DNA of 5,839 nucleotides from Poriferisodalis multihospitum (lineage in GTDB: Bacteria > Actinomycetota > Acidimicrobiia > Acidimicrobiales > Poriferisodalaceae). Positions 1 through 5,087 of this stretch are shown here, one piece after another. Below the pieces are notes generated by a model, which saw nothing but the letters and a program-made list of their open reading frames with translations, was not told the DNA's origin and searched no databases. The stretch is taken from positions 1 to 5,839 of the forward strand of contig JAPYOI010000274.1 in assembly GCA_028278755.1 (NCBI GenBank), in the 5' to 3' direction. Position 1 is the stretch's first letter, and every line of letters starts with the position of its first letter. The position numbers were made by a program, and so were the translations under genes.

Positions 1-311
1 ATGGTCAGCACCGTCGACAGCTTGGGTCCGACGCGATCGGTGAGACGGCCCGACAGCGGTGCGAACAGTGCCGCGACGATCGTGTTGGCCGTCAGCGCCA
101 CGCTGAAGGCGCCGGTGGTGATCTGCAGGGCGGCAATGAGATCAACCGCCATCACGGCCGGCAGCATCATCGGAATCGGGCCGAGGATCATGGTGGCGAC
201 CAGCACGAAGTTCAGGCCCAGGCGCTGCAGCGGGCCGTCGTCGGCGCCGGAGGGCACCACGGCTTCGGCGGCTGCTCCAGCGTGCACGACGGGATCTCCG
301 GCCGTTCGCAT
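1..311 (-). CDS. MFS transporter, N-terminal part (runs off the left edge)
   Basis: Reading the minus strand from an ATG at 311-309 gives 103 uninterrupted codons to the window edge. About 30 soluble residues (MRTAGDPVVHAGAAAEAV and on) come first. A first membrane segment follows at roughly residues 33-56 (Pro/Met-rich, with GPIPMMLPAVMAV) and a second at about 67-87. Directly after it is GRLTDRVGPK at residues 88-97, which matches the MFS loop 2-3 signature (motif A, GxLaDrxGrk). This supports a secondary transporter of the inner membrane; the substrate-determining part lies outside the window. An AGGG at 324-321 on the minus strand sits 9 nt before the ATG as a plausible ribosome site. A GTG at 380-378 is an in-frame alternative start but would overlap the neighbouring gene. 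The gene is divergent from the 2-hydroxyacid dehydrogenase and may share its control region and substrate. A plus-strand open frame over the same bases has no recognisable protein character and is a shadow. Confidence 0.85.
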   Translation of the reverse strand, partial: MRTAGDPVVHAGAAAEAVVPSGADDGPLQRLGLNFVLVATMILGPIPMMLPAVMAVDLIAALQITTGAFSVALTANTIVAALFAPLSGRLTDRVGPKLSTVLT

Positions 312-320
312 CGCTGCGAA

Positions 321-324
321 CCCT
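321..324 (-). promoter_or_regulatory. Ribosome binding site of the MFS gene
   Basis: On the minus strand the sequence AGGG ends 9 nt before the ATG at 311. It is a short but correctly spaced Shine-Dalgarno match, and it favours the ATG at 311 over the upstream GTG at 380. Confidence 0.4.
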
Positions 325-356
325 GTGGCCGCTCGGCGCTTGCCGTTCGGAGTGCC

Positions 357-371
357 TAGCGTTCCAGCGTG
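357..371 (+). promoter_or_regulatory. Possible -10 element giving a leaderless transcript
   Basis: TAGCGT at 357-362 fits the actinobacterial -10 pattern TAnnnT. It is followed by 6 nt (TCCAGC) and then the GTG start codon at 369. That spacing would put transcription start at or next to the first base of the start codon. The only Shine-Dalgarno-like string, GGAG at 349-352, is 16 nt away, too far to work well. No good -35 box is seen at the right distance, which is common for actinobacterial promoters. The call is an inference from spacing. Confidence 0.4.
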
Positions 372-1382
372 AATACTCACCAGGTGCTGTTGCCGGCCGA
401 CGACTACGCCCATCTCGCCGACCGGCTGGCGGCGCTCGATCACGACCTCACGCCGCTGCTGTGGAGCCGCGACGGCGTCACCCTGCCCGACGGCTCACAG
501 ATCGCTGACGCGGACGGCATGCCGACCGGCGACGCCACCTATGCGCCCGTTGCCGCCTGGGTCTCGATCGGCTTGCTGTTCGGCGGCAACCTGGCTGCCT
601 TCGTCGACGCGGCGCTTGCTCCCGGGACGTTGCGCTGGACTCAGGCCTGTCTTGCCGGCACCGATGCACCGCCGTTCCAGCAGCTTCTGAGCGCGGGCGT
701 CCAGCTGAGCCGCAGCGACGCTCCCAATGACGCCACCGCCGAGCACACCATGTCGCTGGTGCTGCACACGTTTCACGGCTGGGAAGGGCGCATCGATCGT
801 CGCCGGGCCGGCGAGTGGCTGCAGGTGCCATGGAGAGAGGTGCGGGGCAGCCGCTGGCTGGTGATCGGATTCGGGTCCATCGGTCGCAAGGTTGCGGCGC
901 TGGCGCGTCCTTTCGGCGCCACGGTGGTGGGTGCCCGCCGCAGCGTCGCCGGCGCGACAGACCTCCAAGCCGCCGACGCGATGGTGACGATGGAGGGCAT
1001 CGCCGAAGAGATGCCGCTCGCCGATGTGGTGGTGTTGGCCTGCCCGCTCACCGACGAGACCCGCGGGCTCGTCGATGCCGAATTCCTGTCGGCGTTGCGT
1101 GACGACGTGGTGCTGGTGAATGTGTCCCGAGGGGCGGTCATCGACACCGACGACCTGCTCGCCTGGCTGGATGGCGACCGGGCGGCGACTGCGGTGCTCG
1201 ACGTGTTCGAAGTGGAGCCGCTGCCCGAGGGCAGCCCGCTGTGGAAGCACCCCAAGGTGGTGATGACCACCCACATCGGAGGGGCCGGAAGCGGGATGGC
1301 CTCCCGCAACGACAACCTGTTCATCGACCAGCTCGCAACCTTCCTTGCCGGCGGCACGCCGCGGCTGGGAGTGCAGGGCTGA
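369..1382 (+). CDS. D-isomer-specific 2-hydroxyacid dehydrogenase, GRHPR-like
   Basis: This 337-residue protein has the split D-2-hydroxyacid dehydrogenase layout: an N-terminal substrate domain (about 1-125), an inserted Rossmann domain (about 126-305) and a return helix at the C-terminus. The nucleotide loop is GFGSIG at 167-172. The catalytic trio is visible as Arg254 (in NVSRGAVID), Glu283 (in DVFEVEPLP) and His302 (in TTHIGG). The Arg-Glu-His spacing of 29 and 19 residues is that of glyoxylate/hydroxypyruvate reductase-type members. Such enzymes reduce 2-oxoacids to D-2-hydroxyacids, or the reverse, in the cytoplasm. The residue that is normally Asp in NAD enzymes is Arg190 here (GARRS), which suggests NADP(H). 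GTG 369 is the first start after an in-frame TAG at 357, and no other start lies near. The F420 gene follows 45 bp downstream, so co-transcription is likely. The exact 2-oxoacid is unknown. Confidence 0.9.
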   Translation: MNTHQVLLPADDYAHLADRLAALDHDLTPLLWSRDGVTLPDGSQIADADGMPTGDATYAPVAAWVSIGLLFGGNLAAFVDAALAPGTLRWTQACLAGTDAPPFQQLLSAGVQLSRSDAPNDATAEHTMSLVLHTFHGWEGRIDRRRAGEWLQVPWREVRGSRWLVIGFGSIGRKVAALARPFGATVVGARRSVAGATDLQAADAMVTMEGIAEEMPLADVVVLACPLTDETRGLVDAEFLSALRDDVVLVNVSRGAVIDTDDLLAWLDGDRAATAVLDVFEVEPLPEGSPLWKHPKVVMTTHIGGAGSGMASRNDNLFIDQLATFLAGGTPRLGVQG

Positions 1383-1413
1383 ACCGAGAAACCTGAGCCA
1401 CGGAGATCGGGTC

Positions 1414-1431
1414 ATGAAGGCTGAGTCATGA
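1414..1431 (+). other. Five-codon mini-ORF overlapping the F420 gene start
   Basis: ATG AAG GCT GAG TCA TGA encodes MKAES and ends with its TGA overlapping the next start as ATGA (1428-1431). GGAG at 1402-1405 lies 8 nt before this ATG, a better-spaced ribosome site than many here. It could act as a translational coupler feeding ribosomes to the oxidoreductase, or be a by-product of the local duplication. No protein function is implied. Confidence 0.3.
1416..1420 (+). promoter_or_regulatory. Ribosome binding site of the F420 oxidoreductase
   Basis: GAAGG ends 7 nt before ATG 1428. It is an acceptable Shine-Dalgarno match and supports that ATG as the start. It lies inside the mini-ORF that precedes the gene. 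Confidence 0.5.
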
Positions 1432-2495
1432 AATCAGAGACGCTGCTGCCGCTGGGCAAGCTGGACCCGGGATTGCGAGCGCCCGACGTGCCGCTCGACG
1501 TCACCGCGATCGGCGACGCCGCGGCACAAGTGGAAGCACTGGGCTACGACGCCCTCGTGGTGGAGGAAACCAAAGACGACCCCTACCAGCTGCTTGCCAT
1601 GGCGGCGGTGGCAACGTCCACGCTGGGTCTGGGCACCTCGGTGGCCATGGCATTCCCGCGCTCGCCCACCGTCACGGCACTGTCGGCGTGGACGCTGCAG
1701 AAGGCCTCGGGCGGTCGGGCCATCTTGGGGCTGGGAAGCCAGGTGCGTGGACACATTCGCCGCCGGTACGGCATGGAGTGGTCGGCGCCGGGTCCGTGGA
1801 TGCGCGACTACGTGGGCGCCCTGCGTGCGGTGTGGCGCTGCTGGCAGGAGCGCACGCCGCTCGATTTCCAGAGCGAGCACTACCGGCTCAATCTGATGGT
1901 GCCGCTGTTCGACCCCGGCCCCATCGCCCACCCCGACGTTCCGGTGCACATCGCAGCCATCAATCCCAATATGTGCGGGGTGGCCGGCGAAGTGGCCGAC
2001 GGCGTCAGACTGCACCCGGTGTGCTCGCCGAAGTACATCACCGAGGTCATGGCACCGGCCGTGGCCAGAGGGGCCGAGCGTGCCGGGCGCAACGCCGCTG
2101 CCGTGGACTGGTGCATGAAGCCGCTGGTGGCCACGGCTCCCGATGAGGCGACGCTGGCTGCGGTGGCCCGCACCGTGCGCGAGCGAGTCGGCTTCTACCT
2201 GTCCACCCCCGCCTACCGGGCAGCGTTCGACGTGCACGGCTGGACTGATGAGGCCACCCAGGCCGCGGTGCTGTCGAAGGCACAGCGCTGGGATGAGATC
2301 TCGGCGATCGTGTCCGACGAGATGCTCCACACCATCGCCACCGTCGGCACCTACGACCAGATCGGCGGTTTGCTGGGTGAGCGCTACGGCCCCCACATCG
2401 ACCGCATCGAGTTCTCGATCCCTGTCAACACGCCTGACGACGGCGAGCAGCTCTCGGCCATACTCGCTGAGCTGGGCCGCGCCGAACGCTCCTGA
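1428..2495 (+). CDS. LLM-class F420-dependent oxidoreductase (MSMEG_2256-like)
   Basis: This 355-residue protein belongs to the bacterial luciferase-like monooxygenase (LLM) superfamily, a TIM barrel that usually binds reduced F420 or FMN. Family-typical stretches are visible in order: a GYDALVVEET strand near residues 39-48; the GLGTSVAMAFPRSP block at 67-80; SGGRAILGLGSQV at 94-106, the loop typical of F420 members; and AGEVADGV then LHP at 186-197. The pattern AFPRSP, then LGLGSQV, then a following histidine and RRYGM, resembles what I remember of the MSMEG_2256-type F420 subfamily (TIGR03617), whose substrates are mostly uncharacterised. Expected chemistry is hydride transfer between F420 and an alcohol, aldehyde or activated double bond in the cytoplasm. 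The gene lies 45 bp after the 2-hydroxyacid dehydrogenase and 130 bp before a short-chain dehydrogenase, all co-directional, suggesting one redox pathway. FMN instead of F420 cannot be excluded by sequence reading alone. Confidence 0.88.
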   Translation: MKSETLLPLGKLDPGLRAPDVPLDVTAIGDAAAQVEALGYDALVVEETKDDPYQLLAMAAVATSTLGLGTSVAMAFPRSPTVTALSAWTLQKASGGRAILGLGSQVRGHIRRRYGMEWSAPGPWMRDYVGALRAVWRCWQERTPLDFQSEHYRLNLMVPLFDPGPIAHPDVPVHIAAINPNMCGVAGEVADGVRLHPVCSPKYITEVMAPAVARGAERAGRNAAAVDWCMKPLVATAPDEATLAAVARTVRERVGFYLSTPAYRAAFDVHGWTDEATQAAVLSKAQRWDEISAIVSDEMLHTIATVGTYDQIGGLLGERYGPHIDRIEFSIPVNTPDDGEQLSAILAELGRAERS

Positions 2496-2625
2496 GCGAT
2501 CCCGGAAGCCCGGGGACAACGGCACCTGCGGGCGTCGAGGTCTAGGGTCTCGCCGTCGCTCGCGCGCGGGCGCGGCGAGGGGCAGACCGCCTTCGCCGAT
2601 CACATTTGACACGGGGAGACAGCAA
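2496..2625 (+). promoter_or_regulatory. 130-bp gap before the SDR gene, with possible -10 and GC hairpin
   Basis: This is the largest gap between the co-directional genes. TAGGGT at 2543-2548 fits the TAnnnT -10 pattern but has no convincing -35 partner. Next to it, CTCGCCG (2549-2555) and CGGCGAG (2573-2579) form a perfect 7-bp stem around a 17-nt GC-rich loop. No T-run follows, so it is not a classical intrinsic terminator. It could be a weak terminator for the upstream gene, a structured leader for the downstream one, or chance in GC-rich DNA. The gap means the SDR may have its own promoter. Confidence 0.3.
2613..2618 (+). promoter_or_regulatory. Strong ribosome binding site fixing the SDR start
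   Basis: GGGGAG ends 7 nt before ATG 2626. This is the best Shine-Dalgarno site in the window. It decides the start: the reading frame is open back to 2143, but the upstream part only shadows the oxidoreductase gene. Confidence 0.75.
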
Positions 2626-3369
2626 ATGGGCGTTCTGGACGGACGGGTTGCGATCATCACCGGCGGCGCACGAGGGCAGGGCGCCGTCGAGGGCCAGCTC
2701 TTTGTTGGCGAGGGCGCGACGGTGGTGCTCACCGACGTGCTCGACGACGAGGGCGGGCAGACCGCCGCCGAGGTGGGCTGCGAGTACCTGCATCACGACG
2801 TGGCCGCCGAGGCCGATTGGGATGCGGTGGTTGCCGACGTCATGGGCCGGCACGGCCGCATCGATGTCCTGGTGAACAACGCGGGCATCTTCCAGGGAGC
2901 GGGCCTCATGAACACCTCGGTGGCTGACTACGACCGCATGCTGGCTATCAACGCCCGTGGCGTGTTTCTGGGCATGCAGAAGGTCGGGGCCGCCATGGCG
3001 GATGCCGAATCCGGTTCGATCATCAACATCAGCTCGGTCGCAGGCCTCATGGGCACGATGGGGTCGTTCGCCTACAGCGCCAGCAAATGGGCCGTGCGTG
3101 GCATGACAAAGTCGGCGGCGAAGGAGCTCGGCCGCCGCAACGTGCGCGTCAACTCGGTGCATCCCGGCTATATCGACACCGAGATGCTGGCGCAGACCAG
3201 CGTGTTCACCGAGGACGACGACCGTACGCGGCGGGTGCTGCGACAGGTGCCGCTGCGCCGTATCGCCGAGCCCGCCGAGGTCGGCCGGGTGGTGCTGTTC
3301 CTGGCCTCAGACGCCAGCAGCTACTGCACCGGCCAAGAATTCACCGTCGATGGGGGAATGTTCGGCTGA
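2626..3369 (+). CDS. Short-chain dehydrogenase/reductase, 3-alpha/20-beta-HSD-like
   Basis: This 247-residue protein is a classical SDR of normal length. The Rossmann signature TGGARGQG is at 12-19. Asp37 ends the second strand (VVLTD), pointing to NAD(H), and Asp58 (HHDV) is the usual adenine contact. NNAG is at 84-87. The full catalytic tetrad is present: Asn109, Ser137 (NISSVAGL), Tyr150 and Lys154 (YSASK). The C-terminus has the usual TGQEFTVDGG. The blocks SSVAGLMG, SASKWAVRGMTK and RVNSVHPG strongly recall actinobacterial 3-alpha/20-beta-hydroxysteroid dehydrogenases, but many members of this branch act on other secondary alcohols, so the steroid role is only a lead. The enzyme would interconvert a secondary alcohol and a ketone in the cytoplasm. 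ATG 2626 is chosen because strand 1 starts 7 residues later and a strong ribosome site precedes it. It sits between the F420 enzyme and the SulP gene. Confidence 0.92.
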   Translation: MGVLDGRVAIITGGARGQGAVEGQLFVGEGATVVLTDVLDDEGGQTAAEVGCEYLHHDVAAEADWDAVVADVMGRHGRIDVLVNNAGIFQGAGLMNTSVADYDRMLAINARGVFLGMQKVGAAMADAESGSIINISSVAGLMGTMGSFAYSASKWAVRGMTKSAAKELGRRNVRVNSVHPGYIDTEMLAQTSVFTEDDDRTRRVLRQVPLRRIAEPAEVGRVVLFLASDASSYCTGQEFTVDGGMFG

Positions 3370-3388
3370 GTTCGCTCGGCAGTGAACT
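3369..3388 (+). terminator. Hairpin directly after the SDR stop codon
   Basis: AGTTCGCT (3369-3376) pairs with AGTGAACT (3381-3388) around the 4-nt loop CGGC, giving 8 pairs of which one is a G-U wobble. It begins at the last base of the SDR stop codon. There is no T-run, so efficient intrinsic termination is doubtful. It could mark an mRNA 3' end or attenuate read-through into the SulP gene 59 bp downstream. Confidence 0.4.
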
Positions 3389-3418
3389 ACTGTGACCCGC
3401 GGGCGCATACCACGCGGC

Positions 3419-3422
3419 GAGG
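3419..3422 (+). promoter_or_regulatory. Ribosome binding site of the SulP gene
   Basis: GAGG ends 6 nt before ATG 3429, a normal Shine-Dalgarno position that supports this start. I see no convincing promoter in the 59-bp gap upstream of it. Confidence 0.55.
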
Positions 3423-3428
3423 TCTGAG

Positions 3429-5072
3429 ATGAACTACGACAGCGGTCGCCTTCGTACCGATCTGGGGGCCGGCCTTGTCTCCGCGATAGTCGTGCTGCCG
3501 CTGGCGCTCGCGTTCGGTGTGGTGTCCGGACTCGGTCCCATTGCAGGACTGTGGGGCGCGGTCGCCGTCGGGTTCATCGCTGCGGTGCTGGGCGGCTCCC
3601 GGGTGCAGGTCTCGGCGGCAACAGCGCCGATGGCGATTGCCGTGTCTTTCGTGCTGGTGCGCTACGCCGACACCCCGGTTGAGGCCCTCGTCATCATCTT
3701 CATCGCCGGTGTGCTGCAGGTGCTGATGGGGCTGCTGCGGCTCGGCAGCCTCGTGCAGTACACGCCGTACTCGGTGACGTCGGGCTTCATCAGCGGCATC
3801 GGCGTGATGCTGGTGCTGCTGCAGGTGCTGCCGTTCTTCGGCGCCGACCCGATCCTGGGCAACCCCATCGACTCCATCCGTCACTGGGACGACGCCGCCA
3901 GCGACATGGACTTCCACGCGTTCGGCCTGGCGGTAACCACGTTCGTGATCTGCGCCGGCTGGCCGAGGCAGCTCCGGCGCTATGTGCCGCGTGTTCCCGG
4001 TGCTCTCGTTGTCGGCGCCATCGTGGGTGCTGTCGTGTTCGATGGGGCTCCGCGCATCGCCGACGTCGTCGAGGCCCCGTCCTTCTGGGCAATGGAGATG
4101 CCCGCCGGCGGCTTCTGGGGCGCTGTGGGTGCCGCCGTGACCATCGCCCTGATCGGCGCGATGAACAGCCTGATGAACGCTTCGCACGCCGATTCCATGA
4201 CGGGCCAGCAGCACGATCCGAATCGAGAGATGATCGGCGTGGGTCTCGGCAATGCGGTCGCGGCCATGTTCGGCGGCCTGCCGGGCGCCGGGTCGCCCAG
4301 CGCGACGTTGGCCAACGTCCGAGCCGGCGCGCAGACCCGAGTCGCCGGCGCCGCGTCGGCGGTGATCGCACTCGTGCTGATCATCGTGCTGAGCGGTCTC
4401 ATCGACGCCATCCCGTACGCGGTACTCGCGGGAATCCTGCTGTGGCTGGGGCTCAGCCTCATCGACTGGCGGCTCATCACGCACCTCTACCGGGTGCAGC
4501 CCGAGCATGTGCTGGTGATGCTGCTCACGCTCGGTCTCACGGTGTTCGTCGACCTGCTGGTGGCCATCGCCGCTGGCGTTGTCGCTGCAGCGCTGGCAGC
4601 CAGCCGCCGATTCGAGCGCCTCGAGCTCGACAGCGTCTTGTCGGTGCCGATGCTCGACGCGGTGTTCTTCGCCGACAGCGACCGGGTGGACATCAGCCAG
4701 TTCGACGCGTTCACGGCCCGCGTCGGCATGGTCAAGATGCGCGGCAGCTTCACCATCGCTTCCTCGAACCGATTGCGCATCGCCATCAGCAAGGACATCG
4801 TCGAGCACGAGGTCGTCATCTTGGACTTCACCGAGACGAGCTACGTCGACGACAGCGCCGCTCTGGTGGTGGAGCAGCTCATCGACGCTGCAATGGAGCA
4901 CGACACGGAGTGCATCGTGATCGGGCTCGAGAACCTGCCCTCCGGCAGCCTGCAATCACTGGATGTGCTGCACCGGGTGCCCGGCGACCACTTCGTCGGA
5001 AGCTTCGACGAAGCCCGGACCATCGCGGCCCGGCTGCTCGAGATCAATATGGAATCGCGGACTGAGGCCTGA
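3429..5072 (+). CDS. SulP-family anion transporter with C-terminal STAS domain
   Basis: This 547-residue membrane protein has the SulP (SLC26-type) plan. A run of hydrophobic helices covers about residues 12-392, and a soluble STAS domain lies at about 410-540. Family blocks seen: DLGAGLVSAIVVLPLALAFG at 11-30; the anion-site helix TM3 with SAATAPMAIA at 62-71; QYTPYSVTSGFISGIG at 110-125; ADSMTGQQHDPNREMIG at 254-270; and FGGLPGAG followed by NVRAG up to 300. In the STAS domain, VILDFTETSYVDDSAAL at 463-479 is the usual strand-loop-helix; Ser476 aligns with the phospho-acceptor serine of anti-sigma antagonists, though phosphorylation here is not implied. Members carry sulfate, bicarbonate or dicarboxylates, coupled to Na+ or H+. 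In TM8 the usual acidic residue of GAIE/DSLL is Asn246 (GAMNSLMN), so the coupling mode may differ. Length is normal, and the gene is convergent with ppk2. Substrate unknown. Confidence 0.93.
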   Translation: MNYDSGRLRTDLGAGLVSAIVVLPLALAFGVVSGLGPIAGLWGAVAVGFIAAVLGGSRVQVSAATAPMAIAVSFVLVRYADTPVEALVIIFIAGVLQVLMGLLRLGSLVQYTPYSVTSGFISGIGVMLVLLQVLPFFGADPILGNPIDSIRHWDDAASDMDFHAFGLAVTTFVICAGWPRQLRRYVPRVPGALVVGAIVGAVVFDGAPRIADVVEAPSFWAMEMPAGGFWGAVGAAVTIALIGAMNSLMNASHADSMTGQQHDPNREMIGVGLGNAVAAMFGGLPGAGSPSATLANVRAGAQTRVAGAASAVIALVLIIVLSGLIDAIPYAVLAGILLWLGLSLIDWRLITHLYRVQPEHVLVMLLTLGLTVFVDLLVAIAAGVVAAALAASRRFERLELDSVLSVPMLDAVFFADSDRVDISQFDAFTARVGMVKMRGSFTIASSNRLRIAISKDIVEHEVVILDFTETSYVDDSAALVVEQLIDAAMEHDTECIVIGLENLPSGSLQSLDVLHRVPGDHFVGSFDEARTIAARLLEINMESRTEA

Positions 5073-5087
5073 GCTCGCCCAGCTCAG
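5069..5087. terminator. Hairpin shared by the two convergent stop codons
   Basis: CTGAGCT (5069-5075) and AGCTCAG (5081-5087) are a perfect 7-bp inverted repeat with a 5-nt loop (CGCCC). The SulP TGA (5070-5072) is in the left arm and the PPK2 stop (5084-5086 on the minus strand) sits at the mirrored place in the right arm. It could serve as a two-way transcript end, but no T-run follows on either strand. Confidence 0.5.

Larger units (their letters stand above)
1411..1438 (+). repeat. Imperfect 14-bp tandem duplication over a start codon
   Basis: GTCATGAAGGCTGA (1411-1424) is followed immediately by GTCATGAAATCAGA (1425-1438). The first 8 bases are identical and 11 of 14 match overall. Each copy carries an ATG (1414 and 1428). 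Because 14 is not a multiple of three the two ATGs are in different frames; only the second opens the oxidoreductase frame. Confidence 0.6.

Noticed and set aside
1..372. 123-codon plus-strand frame at the left edge
   Set aside because: The opposite strand encodes an MFS N-terminus with motif A and membrane helices; the plus-strand translation has no family features.
495..1415. 306-codon open frame on the minus strand opposite the 2-hydroxyacid dehydrogenase
   Set aside because: Antisense shadow without domain features; the plus-strand gene has all its catalytic residues.
2606..2611. TTGACA as a perfect -35 promoter box
   Set aside because: It lies only 14 nt before the SDR start codon, leaving no room for a -10 box, and overlaps the region just before the ribosome site.
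2143..2625. N-terminal extension of the SDR, or a fusion with the F420 enzyme
   Set aside because: The upstream frame is Arg/Pro/Ser-rich and out of frame with the oxidoreductase. The SDR fold begins right after ATG 2626, which has a strong ribosome site.
1434..2732. 432-codon open frame on the minus strand opposite the F420 gene
   Set aside because: Composition is an Arg/His/Gly-rich shadow with no recognisable motif, and it runs across the intergenic gap into the SDR gene.
3387..4955. 522-codon open frame on the minus strand opposite the SulP gene
   Set aside because: Its translation is rich in His, Arg, Asp, Gln and Glu without domain pattern, as expected for an antisense shadow in GC-biased DNA. 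The plus strand clearly encodes SulP-STAS.
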